Shown here one piece after another: positions 44,689-54,168 of a stretch of 64,000 bases of DNA. The translations under genes were made by a program, and so were the position numbers. Within the stretch, counting starts at the first letter, position 1, and each line of letters starts with the position of its first letter. This DNA is from Coriobacteriaceae bacterium EMTCatB1 (GTDB lineage: Bacteria > Actinomycetota > Coriobacteriia > Anaerosomatales > Anaerosomataceae), in contig BDLO01000001.1 of the NCBI GenBank assembly GCA_001950395.1, positions 62,001 to 126,000 on the forward strand, given 5' to 3'. The notes beneath the pieces are model-generated. The model was not told where the DNA came from. It saw nothing but the letters and a program-made list of their open reading frames with translations, and searched no databases.

Positions 44689-46191
44689 ATGGTTGCGGGA
44701 GCTCAGACGAGTTGGGTGGTGCCCGCGGCGGTGTTCGTTCCGTTGCTTGGCGGTTGCGCGGCCGGTCTCTCGAGCGCGTGGTCTGAGAAGGCACGCCGGC
44801 TCGTCCTCTCCGCTGCGGCGGTCGTCACGGTCCTCCTTACCGGGCGCGTACTCGTGCAGGTGTCGTCAGGGGAGGTTCTCGAGGCCCGTCTGGTCCGCAT
44901 GACCCCCCAGATATGGGTGCACCTGAGAGTGGACGCCCTCGGCGCGTTGTACGGCATCGTCGCGTCCGTGCTGTGGCTGCTCGCGCTCGCGTATTCGTTC
45001 GGCTACATGGCAGACGAGCACCGTCTGCCGCGGTACTACGCCTTCTTCCTCCTGAGTCTCGGCTGGACAGTGGGCGTGGCGTACTCAGGGAACCTGCTCA
45101 CGTTCCTCATCTTCTACGAGCTGTTCAGCATCCTTACGTACCCGCTTGTGGTGCACGAGGAGACTCCCGAGGCGCTGGCCGCTGGCACGAAGTACATCGC
45201 CTACATCCTCGTTGGCGGGAGCCTTGTGCTTCTCGCGATCGTCTACACCTACTTCCTGGCAGGCGGGCAAGATATCGGCGCTCCGCTTCTTAACGCTGGG
45301 GTGGCGAAAGGGCAGCTCCTCGCGGTGTTCTGGTGCTTCTTGGCAGGGTTCGGGGTGAAGGCCGCGATCGTGCCCCTCCACGGGTGGGTTCCTGACGCCC
45401 ACCCTGCGGCGCCTGCTCCGTTCTCTGCGGTGCTCTCAGGCATCATGGTCGCCACCGGGACGTTCGGCATCATGCGGGTTGTCTTCAATGTGTTCGGCGT
45501 CGAGCTCGTGCGAGACCTCGGGGTGGGGCGTTGGGTCGCATACCTGGCCGCATTCACCGTCGTCTTCGCTGCTGTGCTCGCGATGAGCCAAGACGACGTC
45601 AAGCGTCGGCTCGCGTACTCGACCATCTCGCAGATGGGGTACGTGACCCTCGGCATCGCCCTTCTTGACCCCGATGCGGCGACGGGCGCGATCGTGCACG
45701 TCGCGAACCACGCGTTCATGAAAGGCGCGCTGTTCTTCTGCGCAGGCCTGTTCATCAAGCGGCTCGGCGTACGGTCTGTGCGCGACCTCGACGGCGCGTC
45801 GAAGCGCATGCCTCTGACCGCCGCAGCGCTGACGATCGCATCACTCGCGATGATCGGCACGCCGCCGCTCGCAGGGTTCGTCAGCAAGTGGTACCTCGGC
45901 ATCGGTATCCTCGACTCCGGGCAGGTCTGGTACCTTGCCGTGCTCATCGGGGGAGCGCTTCTGGCTGGCGTGTACCTGCTGCCGATCTCGTACCGGATGT
46001 ACTTCAAAGAGCCGAGCGCGGCCGTCGTGGGAGCGCTCAGCGAAGAAGGCGGCTCTCGCGAGGCGCCGTTCACGATGCTTGCCCCACTGGTCGGTGCGGT
46101 GGCGCTCGTGATCCTCCTTGGGATATGCGCTGCGGCGCCGTTCTTGCCGCTTGAAGTCGCCAAGAGCGCTGTCGAGGGATTCTTCAGGTGA
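44689..46191 (+). CDS. NuoL/M-like antiporter subunit (third of four)
   Basis: A 500-residue paralogue of the preceding gene; FLIFYELFSILTYPLVVHEETPEALAAGTKYIAYIL and AAIVPLHGWVPDAHPAAPAPFSAVLSG are the channel motifs. It keeps the ATISQMGY-type loop (STISQMGYVTLG). About 14 helices. A GGAGGACGGG stretch precedes the ATG. Could provide an additional ion path in the complex. Confidence 0.9.
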   Translation: MVAGAQTSWVVPAAVFVPLLGGCAAGLSSAWSEKARRLVLSAAAVVTVLLTGRVLVQVSSGEVLEARLVRMTPQIWVHLRVDALGALYGIVASVLWLLALAYSFGYMADEHRLPRYYAFFLLSLGWTVGVAYSGNLLTFLIFYELFSILTYPLVVHEETPEALAAGTKYIAYILVGGSLVLLAIVYTYFLAGGQDIGAPLLNAGVAKGQLLAVFWCFLAGFGVKAAIVPLHGWVPDAHPAAPAPFSAVLSGIMVATGTFGIMRVVFNVFGVELVRDLGVGRWVAYLAAFTVVFAAVLAMSQDDVKRRLAYSTISQMGYVTLGIALLDPDAATGAIVHVANHAFMKGALFFCAGLFIKRLGVRSVRDLDGASKRMPLTAAALTIASLAMIGTPPLAGFVSKWYLGIGILDSGQVWYLAVLIGGALLAGVYLLPISYRMYFKEPSAAVVGALSEEGGSREAPFTMLAPLVGAVALVILLGICAAAPFLPLEVAKSAVEGFFR

Positions 46192-46203
46192 AGGCGGGTT
46201 GCC

Positions 46204-48855
46204 GTGCACGCAGAGGCTGAGGCATACGTCAGCGCGCTGCCCGTGGCCGCGGTCGCGCTGCCGCTTCTGTCTGCGATTCTCGTGCCGCAGATCGGGCGAA
46301 GGTCGACTGGGTTCCGCAACCTGTTTGTCGCAATCGTGGTCGCCATCGACCTCGCGATCGTTGCGGCGTTGGTGCCCCAGGTGGCCGAGCACCATCGGGT
46401 CACGGCCTCCGTGCTTCCGACCTTCATGGGTGGGTTGCGCTTTGCGGTGGACTCGTTCTCGCTCTTGTTCGCGCTGTTCACGGCGCTCGTGTGGTTCGCG
46501 TCTACCCTGTATGCGCTCGACTATCTCGCGCACGAGAAGCACCACGACCGCTACCACGTGACGAACCTCGTGGTCCTGGCATCCATGCTCGGCGTCGTGA
46601 TGGCAGGCGATCTCGTCACCCTCTACCTGTTCTTCGAGTCGCTTGGGCTCGTGGCGTTCCTCTTCGTCATCCACGCAGAGACCGATGAGGCGAAGCGCGC
46701 GTCAGTGAAGTACTTCTGGACGACGGTGCTTGGCGGATTCGCGCTGTTCGGCGGGATCCTGTTGACCTTCGCTCTCGGGGGTGAGGGTGCGCTTCAGCCG
46801 CTTCCGCAGGAAGGGCCGGTGGCACTGAAGTGGACGGCCGCGGCTCTGCTCCTGCTCGGCTTCGGCGTCAAGGCCGGCATGCAGCCGGTGCACGTGTGGC
46901 TTCCGGACGCCCATCCCGTGGCGCCGTCGCCTGCCAGCGCTCTGCTCTCCGGCGTGATGATCAAGGCGGGTGCGTACGGCATCTTCCGGACCGTCACCGC
47001 CCTGTTCAGGCCACAAATCGCGGAGCACCTCGAGGAACACGCATGGGCCTTCAGCTCGCAGCTCGGGATAGTCGTGCTGTGGATCGGGATCTTCACGATG
47101 TTCACCGGCGTGTGCATGGCGTTGCTGCAGAGCAACGCCAAGCGCATGCTCGCGTACCACTCCGTGTCCCAGATGGGGTTCATCCTCGCGGGCATCGGCG
47201 CCGCCGGCTACCTGGGAGCTCACGGGGCGATGGGGATCGCCGGCGGGCTGTTCCATGTGCTGAACCACGCGCTGTTCAAGGCGTGTCTGTTCCTCGGGGT
47301 CGGCGCAGTCTACTTCCGCACCAAGTCGCTCGACATGTATCACCTCGGCGGGCTCGCGAAGCGCATGCCGCTCACGTTCGCGTTCATGGCCGTCGCAGCT
47401 GCCGGGATCACAGGCGTCCCGCTCTTCAACGGGTTCGTGAGCAAGTGCATGATCCATCATGCGCTCGTCGAGGCGTACGAGCTTCACGAGGTCGCGTCGC
47501 TCGCGTTCGCCGAGAAGGTCTACATCGTGACGTGCGGGGGCACTGCGTGCTCGTTCATCAAGCTCATCGGCCTCACATTCCTCGGGAAGCCCAAGGTCGA
47601 GTACGGGCCTGAGGTTCGAGAGGCGCCGCCGCGGATGCTGGTGGCGATGGGGATACTCGGCGCTGCGATCGTCACGCTCGGCGTGCGACCCCAGCTCGTG
47701 ATCCGCGGTGTCTTCGAGCCCGGCCTGCACCTGTGGGGACTGCACTTCGACGTGCTCGAAGAGTACCTGGCGGAGTACTTCTTGCGGTGGGGCGACATCT
47801 CCTCGGTGGTCGTCGCGTTCGCCATAGGGGCGACCGTGTTCACCGTAGGGATGAAGACGGGGCTGTTCCACGCGCACCTCCCGTGCTGGCTTTCGATCGA
47901 CTGGTGGTATCTGCAGGGCGTCCGAGCGCTGGGCCGTGGAGCGACGCTCGTGTGGAAGGCGTACGAATCGTGGCTCCACGCCGTGGCTGCTGCGCTCCGT
48001 GACGTGCGCGACGGGTACGGGCGCGCACGCGCGCGGATCGAGCGTTGGTATCGGCGCGCCACCGTGGTCCTCAGCACGGGCGTGACGGAGACGCTCGGCC
48101 AGCGGGCGATCGCGCGAGCCGAGCTCGCGTTGGAGGTCGAGCGACATGAAGAGGTGCGAGAGGCCGTCGAGCGGGCCGTCAGGGTGCTTGGCTCAGCCGG
48201 CATCGCGGAGGAAAGCGATTGGCGTGACGCCATCGACGCCGTGCGAGAATCGGCCAGCTACATCGCACAGCGGCTGTTCGCCGTGCGTCTAGCGGCCATC
48301 CAGGATGCCGTTCGCCAGGGTCATGCCCGGGAGCTGCTTGACCGCCTCGAAGGTCTGATAGCGGACACCGCACCGTGCCGGGATCGCGTGGCGATGGCTG
48401 CGCTCGCTGCTGCCGCGGACAGGCGTGCCGGACGCGACGTCGTGAGGCGCCTCGCCGCTGCTGCGAACGCCGCGGCGAGCGAGGAGCGGTTCGATTTGAA
48501 GGTGCGCGCTGCTGTCCGCGCCCGTCCTGCTGCAGTCGACCGCCTCGCATCGAGAGCGGAGGTGGCACCGACGGAGGTGGCGCGCGGGGCCCGGGAGGTC
48601 TTCGAGGCCAGCAGCGCATGGTCGCGCAGCGCCACGGTCTCGTGGAGCAGGTGGGCGCTCGACATGGTGAGACTGGCCGTCGATGCCATGACGCGCGAGC
48701 GCGCAGGCAGGGTCTTCGACACCTCGAGCAGCGAAGAGAGCGTGCTTGTCACGCGTCGTGCGATCACGCGGTACGCCCGGGACATGAGCTTCAACGTCGC
48801 GGTGATCGTTGCCGTGCTGCTTGCGTTCGTCGCGGCTGTCTTGCAAGGCCGCTGA
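46204..48855 (+). CDS. NuoL-like antiporter subunit with long soluble C-terminal extension
   Basis: An 883-residue protein. Residues 1 to about 560 are a NuoL/MrpA-like antiporter domain (LYLFFESLGLVAFLFVIHAETDEAKRA; PVHVWLPDAHPVAPSPASALLSGVMIK; SNAKRMLAYHSVSQMGF). After a further membrane stretch, residues about 590-855 form an Ala/Arg/Glu-rich helical soluble region (many EVREAVERAVR-type segments), ending in one hydrophobic C-terminal helix (FNVAVIVAVLLAFVAAVL). Typical NuoL is about 600-650 residues, so about 250 are extra. GTG start. Last gene of the operon, four bases from the end of the convergent MFS gene. Confidence 0.87.
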   Translation: MHAEAEAYVSALPVAAVALPLLSAILVPQIGRRSTGFRNLFVAIVVAIDLAIVAALVPQVAEHHRVTASVLPTFMGGLRFAVDSFSLLFALFTALVWFASTLYALDYLAHEKHHDRYHVTNLVVLASMLGVVMAGDLVTLYLFFESLGLVAFLFVIHAETDEAKRASVKYFWTTVLGGFALFGGILLTFALGGEGALQPLPQEGPVALKWTAAALLLLGFGVKAGMQPVHVWLPDAHPVAPSPASALLSGVMIKAGAYGIFRTVTALFRPQIAEHLEEHAWAFSSQLGIVVLWIGIFTMFTGVCMALLQSNAKRMLAYHSVSQMGFILAGIGAAGYLGAHGAMGIAGGLFHVLNHALFKACLFLGVGAVYFRTKSLDMYHLGGLAKRMPLTFAFMAVAAAGITGVPLFNGFVSKCMIHHALVEAYELHEVASLAFAEKVYIVTCGGTACSFIKLIGLTFLGKPKVEYGPEVREAPPRMLVAMGILGAAIVTLGVRPQLVIRGVFEPGLHLWGLHFDVLEEYLAEYFLRWGDISSVVVAFAIGATVFTVGMKTGLFHAHLPCWLSIDWWYLQGVRALGRGATLVWKAYESWLHAVAAALRDVRDGYGRARARIERWYRRATVVLSTGVTETLGQRAIARAELALEVERHEEVREAVERAVRVLGSAGIAEESDWRDAIDAVRESASYIAQRLFAVRLAAIQDAVRQGHARELLDRLEGLIADTAPCRDRVAMAALAAAADRRAGRDVVRRLAAAANAAASEERFDLKVRAAVRARPAAVDRLASRAEVAPTEVARGAREVFEASSAWSRSATVSWSRWALDMVRLAVDAMTRERAGRVFDTSSSEESVLVTRRAITRYARDMSFNVAVIVAVLLAFVAAVLQGR

Positions 48856-48859
48856 GCGC

Positions 48860-50107
48860 TCACCGGATCGGCGAGATCGGCTCGTCCGAGGCCAGCAGCG
48901 GCTGGATCTCGGCTGGCGCAGGAGCCGCAGCGCGGTCGATCGCGCGCGCTTCGAGCATGCCGAGCGTCGCAGCCGTCGCCGTGAACAGGCCGCCTGCGAT
49001 AAGGGTCTGCTGCACGCCGATCGCCGCTGCGAGCGCGGGAGCGAACGAAAGCGGCACGAGCTCGCCTGCCTGCCGGTGCACTTGTGCGGTCCCTGTCACG
49101 CGGCCCACGAGCTCGTGCGGTGTGTCGCGGTGCAAGAGCGTCCGTAGCAGCGGCTCGAGCGCGCCGACGATCGTACCCCACGCGAGTGCGCCGAGGGCGA
49201 TGACGCGCAGATCGGCGGTGCCGATGTACAAGACGCTCCCAGCGCCGGTGAGCGCAACGGCCGCTGCAAGGCCGCGCGCCGACACGACGGAGCGCGGCAG
49301 GCGCCGGAGCATCGTCGCGCCTAGGAGGATTCCCGCGCCGAACACGGCATTCACGTACCCGATCGTCTCAACGCCCGTTCGGACCACGTCGCGGTAGAAC
49401 AGCGGCTCGAGCGCGCCGAACGCTCCGAAGCCAAGCCAGGTCACGGTGCCTGCGAGCACGTAGAACCTGATCGATCGCATGCCGTAGACGACGCGCGCGC
49501 CTTCTGCTGCCTCCTTGAGCGGGTTGCCGCGCGTCTCAGAGCGCCGAGGGCCGTCGATCCGGGTGCGTGCGAACAACGCGACTGCGGCGATCGATGTGAG
49601 CGCGTCGAAGACGAAAACGCTGTCGACTCCAGCGGCGTGCGAGACGAAGGCGCCGAGCACCGGCCCGGTGATGAATGCTGCGGATCCAGCGGTCTCGAGG
49701 AGCGAGTTCATCCGTGCGAGTTCGGACGAGTCCCGGACGAGGTACGGCGCGAGCGATGCGGCGGCCGTCTGGATCGGGGAGCCTGCCAGGCCCCACAGCG
49801 CCACCAGCGGGACGAGCGTTGCGATGGAGTCGGCGGCCGCGACTGCCAACGCGACGGGGACGAACAGCGCTTCTGCGCCCATGATGACGCGCTTCGGGCC
49901 GTAACGGTCCACGAGCACGCCGCCGATGACGCTGCCGCCGATGGAAGCAGCGCTCAAGCAGAACATGACGAGCGCCAGCTGGCGAGGCGTGGCGTGCAGC
50001 GAGAAGGCCGCCTTGCCCCACACGCCGATGAAGAAGGCGGCTTCGCTGCCGGCTCGGGATATGAAACGCGCGGCGAGCGCGCGTCTGATGTCGGGCTTGC
50101 TTGTCAC
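48860..50107 (-). CDS. MFS transporter
   Basis: About 415 residues and 12 helices, MFS exporter-like (multidrug or enterobactin-exporter type). VLVDRYGPKRVIMGAE is the A-motif loop between helices 2 and 3. The ORF opens far upstream, but TATACC (50144-50139 on the minus strand) looks like a -10, so translation most likely begins at GTG 50107 (VTSKPDIRRAL). Substrate unknown. Convergent with the antiporter operon. Confidence 0.84.
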   Translation of the reverse strand: MTSKPDIRRALAARFISRAGSEAAFFIGVWGKAAFSLHATPRQLALVMFCLSAASIGGSVIGGVLVDRYGPKRVIMGAEALFVPVALAVAAADSIATLVPLVALWGLAGSPIQTAAASLAPYLVRDSSELARMNSLLETAGSAAFITGPVLGAFVSHAAGVDSVFVFDALTSIAAVALFARTRIDGPRRSETRGNPLKEAAEGARVVYGMRSIRFYVLAGTVTWLGFGAFGALEPLFYRDVVRTGVETIGYVNAVFGAGILLGATMLRRLPRSVVSARGLAAAVALTGAGSVLYIGTADLRVIALGALAWGTIVGALEPLLRTLLHRDTPHELVGRVTGTAQVHRQAGELVPLSFAPALAAAIGVQQTLIAGGLFTATAATLGMLEARAIDRAAAPAPAEIQPLLASDEPISPIR

Positions 50108-50252
50108 AGCGGTTCCGTCCTCGTTATGCAGACAAGCGCCAATGGTATACGAAACTCCGGTGCGTGTCTGGCGAGCCGGCCGTGACGGCGTTGCGTCTGG
50201 CGTCTGGAAGTCGCTGGGTGTACGCTCGTACCGTGACGAGGGAGGCGATTGC

Positions 50253-51197
50253 ATGGCAGGCGTCATCGAGTGTGCCGGGCTCACCAAGTACTACGGCAAG
50301 ACGCGAGGCGTCGAGGGGCTGACGCTTGAAGTCCCGCAGGGCTCCGTGTACGGGTTCCTGGGGCCGAACGGGGCGGGCAAGACGACCACCATCCGCTGCT
50401 TGCTCGGCATCTTGCGCCCGACCGCAGGCGAGGCGCGGCTGCTCGGCCAGCGCGTCGTGCTGGACGGAGCGCGGCTGCGAGCGCGCGTCGGCTACGTCCC
50501 AGGCGAGATCCACCTGTTCGAGAAGGAGACCGGCCGCTGGCACATCGACTACGTGTCGAGGCTGCGGAAAGCGCCGCCGTCTGCGGCGCAGGAGCTCGTG
50601 GAGCGGCTCGACTTCGACCCGTCGAGGAAGGTGAAGGAGCTCTCGAAAGGCAACAAGCAGAAGCTCGCGCTGATCTTGGGGCTGATGCACGCGCCCGAGG
50701 TGCTCATCCTCGACGAGCCCACCTCGGGGCTTGACCCGCTCAATCAGGAGACCGTGTTCCACATCATCGAGGAGCGGGTGAAGGAAGGCGCCACGGTGTT
50801 CCTCTCCAGCCACGTGCTATCTGAGGTGGAGCGGGTGTGCGACCGTGTCGGCATCATACGCGAAGGGCGGCTGGCTGCCGAGGAATCCGTCCGCGACCTG
50901 CTCGGCAAGCGCTTGCGCGAGCTCACCGTGACGTTCGCCGAGCCGGTCGAGCCAGGGTTCTTCGAAGGCGTCGCGGGCCTCACGCGGCTCGAGCAGCGCG
51001 GGCCCGAGACGTTCAGCGCGCGCGTGAAAGGCGACCACCTCGACGAGGTGGTCAAGCGGCTCGCGACGAAGCGGGTGGCCGACTTGAGCATCCAGCACGC
51101 GAGTCTGGAGGAAGTCTTCATGGAGTTCTACCGCAGCGAGGACGGCGGTACGGCTTTGCCTGCGGACGCGGGAGCCGAAGGGGGTGCGGAAGCATGA
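50253..51197 (+). CDS. ABC transporter ATP-binding protein
   Basis: A 314-residue ABC-2-type exporter ATPase. Walker A GPNGAGKT (37-44), a variant signature LSKGNKQK (about 130-137) and Walker B VLILDEPTSGLDP (about 150). The C-terminal 80 residues form the extra domain typical of drug/antibiotic ABC-2 ATPases. GAGGGAGG precedes the ATG. Overlaps the permease gene (ATGA). Confidence 0.92.
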   Translation: MAGVIECAGLTKYYGKTRGVEGLTLEVPQGSVYGFLGPNGAGKTTTIRCLLGILRPTAGEARLLGQRVVLDGARLRARVGYVPGEIHLFEKETGRWHIDYVSRLRKAPPSAAQELVERLDFDPSRKVKELSKGNKQKLALILGLMHAPEVLILDEPTSGLDPLNQETVFHIIEERVKEGATVFLSSHVLSEVERVCDRVGIIREGRLAAEESVRDLLGKRLRELTVTFAEPVEPGFFEGVAGLTRLEQRGPETFSARVKGDHLDEVVKRLATKRVADLSIQHASLEEVFMEFYRSEDGGTALPADAGAEGGAEA

Positions 51198-51991
51198 GCT
51201 GGACGGTGATCCGCGCCTCGTTGTGGCAGCGCCGCACGTCGCTCGCGTGGTACTTGGGCGGGCTGGCCTTCTACTCGTGGCTGATGGTGTGGTACTGGCC
51301 GAGCATCGGCGGCAGCCAGTACAAGGAGCTCGTCGAGAGCCTGCCGCCGGAGATGCTGAAGATGTTCGGCGGCACCGTGGTGTCCTTCGGGACCATCGGA
51401 GGCTTCTTCCAAATCGAGTACCTTGGGCTCATGTGGATGCTCATCGTGCTTTCGGCGGCGTTCATCTACGCGTCGCGCGCGTTCGCGGGCGAAATCGCCG
51501 ACGGCACGATGGAGCTGACGTTGGCGCAGCCCATCTCGCGAGCGACGCTCGCTGTGAGCAGGGTGGCGGGGCTCGTCATCATCTCCGCTGCGCTGTCGCT
51601 GACGACGTTCGGAACGCTCCAGCTCTTCGGAGCCGCCTACGACGTCAAGATCGCTGCGGAATCGCTGTGCCAGCTCATCGGGTTGGGGGCCCTCTTCATC
51701 CTTGCAGGCGGCGGCGTGTGCATGCTCGTGAGCGCGTGCGTCCGCGGCGGCGGGAAGGCCGGTGGGATCGCCGCCGGGCTTTTCGCGCTGATGTGGGCGA
51801 GCGACATCGTGGCGAACGTCTCCGACGTGGCTGACTTCTTCGGTCCGGTGAACCTCGTGAGCAAGTGGCAGCCAGGCGTGATCATGGACGGTGGCAGCGT
51901 CGAGCCGGCCACCTGGTGGCTGTACGGGATCGTCGCGCTCGTGTCCCTCGTTGCGAGCGTCGCGATCTTCACGCGCAGAGACGCCGCGTAG
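51194..51991 (+). CDS. ABC-2 type permease
   Basis: A 265-residue membrane partner of the preceding ATPase. About six helices, with a first helix SLAWYLGGLAFYSWLMVWYW and a last VALVSLVASVAIF, and the FAGEIADGTMELTLAQPISR loop that is characteristic of ABC-2 permeases with ATPase coupling. Substrate unknown; drug, lipid or peptide export is possible. Confidence 0.9.
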   Translation: MSWTVIRASLWQRRTSLAWYLGGLAFYSWLMVWYWPSIGGSQYKELVESLPPEMLKMFGGTVVSFGTIGGFFQIEYLGLMWMLIVLSAAFIYASRAFAGEIADGTMELTLAQPISRATLAVSRVAGLVIISAALSLTTFGTLQLFGAAYDVKIAAESLCQLIGLGALFILAGGGVCMLVSACVRGGGKAGGIAAGLFALMWASDIVANVSDVADFFGPVNLVSKWQPGVIMDGGSVEPATWWLYGIVALVSLVASVAIFTRRDAA

Positions 51992-52064
51992 CAGGACCGG
52001 CGCTCGGGGTGGCGCGCACGGCGCTGGTTCGGGTACCGTTCTGCATACCCTCGAGGAGGTGGCG

Positions 52065-53519
52065 ATGGAGGCGGCTCGTCCGGTCAGCCCGCTGCTCACG
52101 GACCTGTACCAGGTCACGATGGCGTACGCCTACTGGCGAAGCGGCGCTGCTCGCCTCGACGCGTGCTTCCACATGGTCTTCCGGTCGCATCCGTTCGGCG
52201 GCGGATACGCCGTGGCGTGCGGGCTCGCGCAGGCCGTGGAGTACCTGGAGGGTCTCCGTTTCCAAGAGGACGACCTCGCGTACCTGAAGACCCTGACTGG
52301 CGCAGACGGAGCGCCGCTTTTCGACGACGAGTTCTTGGGTTGGCTCGGCTCGATGCGGTTCGAATGCGACGTGGATGCCGTCCCCGAGGGCACGGTCGTG
52401 TTCCCCAACGAGCCGATCCTGCGCGTCACCGGCCCGATCGCGCAGGCGCAGCTCGTCGAGACGACGCTGCTCAACATCGTCGGCTTCCAGACGCTCGTCG
52501 CCACGAAAGCGGCGCGTGTCTGCCACGCCGCGAAGGGCGCTCCGGTGATCGAGTTCGGCTTGCGCCGCGCGCAGGGACCCGACGGCGGTCTCTCTGCGAG
52601 CAGGGCGGCGTACGTCGGTGGGTGTGTGGCCACCTCGAACGTGCTTGCCGGCAAACGGTTCGGCGTCCCCGTGGGCGGCACGCACGCGCACAGCTGGGTG
52701 ATGGCGTTCGACGATGAACAGTCCGCGTTCGACGCGTACGCGGATGCGATGCCGAACAACTGCGTGCTCCTCGTCGACACCTACGACACGCTGGAGGGCG
52801 TGCGGCACGCGATCGAGACGGGCAAGCGGCTCGCACAGCGCGGCCACGCGCTCATCGGCATCCGCATCGACTCGGGCGACCTGGCGTGGTTCGCCGCTCG
52901 AGCCCGGGAGATGCTCGACGCTGCGGGGATGCAGCACGTGAAGATATACGCCTCGAACGAGCTCGACGAGCAGACCATCGAAGCGCTCAAGGACCAGGGC
53001 GCGCCGATCGACGTGTGGGGCGTGGGCACCAAGCTCGCCACCGCCGACGGGCAGTCGGCTCTGGGTGCGGTGTACAAGCTCTCGGCGGTGCGAGAACCTG
53101 GCGGCCAATGGGAGCCGCGCATCAAGGTCTCGGAGCAGAGCATCAAGACCACGATCCCTGGCGTGCTGCAGGTGCGACGCTTCGTGAAAGACGGCATGTT
53201 CGACGGCGACATGGTCTTCGACGAGACGCGCCCGCTCGAGGAGCGCTGCGAGATGGTCGATCCCGGCGATCCCATCCGGCGCAAGCGCTTCTGCGCTCAA
53301 ACCCACGAGGATCTGCTCGTTCCGGTCTTCAGGCGCGGCGAGCGCGTGTACGACGTGCCGGACGCCGCGTCAGCGCGAGCGCGAGCCGCTGCCCAGATGG
53401 CGCGCCTCGACGCGAGCGTGAAGCGGCTGGTGGCGCCGTACATCTACCCTGTCGGCATCGAGAAGGGGCTGCACGACATCAGGGCCGCGCTCATCGCGCG
53501 GGCGCGGCGGATCGGGTGA
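52065..53519 (+). CDS. pncB: Nicotinate phosphoribosyltransferase
   Basis: Makes nicotinate mononucleotide from nicotinate and PRPP in NAD salvage. 484 residues. LTDLYQVTMAYAYWRSG at the N-terminus, EFGLRRAQGPDGGLSASRAAYVGG with the catalytic region, GTHAHSWVMAF, and DSGDLAWFAARAREMLD are family hallmarks. GAGGAGG is seven bases before ATG 52065; the longer ORF is rejected. Nicotinamidase follows 13 bases later, forming a salvage operon. Confidence 0.95.
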   Translation: MEAARPVSPLLTDLYQVTMAYAYWRSGAARLDACFHMVFRSHPFGGGYAVACGLAQAVEYLEGLRFQEDDLAYLKTLTGADGAPLFDDEFLGWLGSMRFECDVDAVPEGTVVFPNEPILRVTGPIAQAQLVETTLLNIVGFQTLVATKAARVCHAAKGAPVIEFGLRRAQGPDGGLSASRAAYVGGCVATSNVLAGKRFGVPVGGTHAHSWVMAFDDEQSAFDAYADAMPNNCVLLVDTYDTLEGVRHAIETGKRLAQRGHALIGIRIDSGDLAWFAARAREMLDAAGMQHVKIYASNELDEQTIEALKDQGAPIDVWGVGTKLATADGQSALGAVYKLSAVREPGGQWEPRIKVSEQSIKTTIPGVLQVRRFVKDGMFDGDMVFDETRPLEERCEMVDPGDPIRRKRFCAQTHEDLLVPVFRRGERVYDVPDAASARARAAAQMARLDASVKRLVAPYIYPVGIEKGLHDIRAALIARARRIG

Positions 53520-53532
53520 GGGAGGGGATCGC

Positions 53533-54153
53533 GTGAGAGCGCTCATCCTCGTCGACTTGCAGAACGATTTCATGCCAGGCGGCGCGCTGCCCGTTCCGGA
53601 GGGCGATGCGGTCGTGCCGGTCGCGAACCGGCTCTCGCCGCTGTTCTCGCTCGTGGTCGCCACGCAGGACTGGCACCCGCCGGGGCACGCCTCGTTCGCT
53701 TCCTCGCACCCAGGGGCGTCTCCTGGCGACGTCGTGATGCTGGGGGAGACGCAGCAGGTGCTGTGGCCGGATCACTGCGTGCAGCAGACGCCAGGAGCGT
53801 CGTTCCACTCAGGGCTCGACGTCGTACCCATCGGCCACGTGGTGCGGAAGGGCGCCGACCCGCTGGTGGACAGCTACAGCGCGTTCTTCGACAACGACCA
53901 CGTGAGCAGCACCGGTCTGGACGCGTACTTGCGTTCGCACGGCGTAAGCGAGCTCGTGGTGCTTGGCCTCGCCACCGACTACTGCGTGAAGGCGACCGTG
54001 CTCGACGCGCTCGGTCTCGGGTTCGGCGTGAGCGTCGTGCGCGACGGCTGCCGTGCGGTGGACGTCCAGCCCGGGGACGGGGATCGCGCGTTCGAGGCTA
54101 TGGCGAACGCCGGCGCACGGATCATAGACAGCGCCGACGCTGCCGATCTCTAA
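53533..54153 (+). CDS. pncA: Nicotinamidase (PncA, isochorismatase-like)
   Basis: Hydrolyses nicotinamide to nicotinate, the substrate of the preceding PncB. 206 residues. Catalytic triad Asp8 (VDLQNDF), Lys106 (VVRKGAD) and Cys151 (ATDYCVK); metal ligands Asp46, His48 and His52 (QDWHPPGH). GTG start following GAGGGAGGG. The two genes make a complete nicotinamide-to-NaMN route. Confidence 0.93.
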   Translation: MRALILVDLQNDFMPGGALPVPEGDAVVPVANRLSPLFSLVVATQDWHPPGHASFASSHPGASPGDVVMLGETQQVLWPDHCVQQTPGASFHSGLDVVPIGHVVRKGADPLVDSYSAFFDNDHVSSTGLDAYLRSHGVSELVVLGLATDYCVKATVLDALGLGFGVSVVRDGCRAVDVQPGDGDRAFEAMANAGARIIDSADAADL

Positions 54154-54168
54154 GGAGGCATCGCACGC

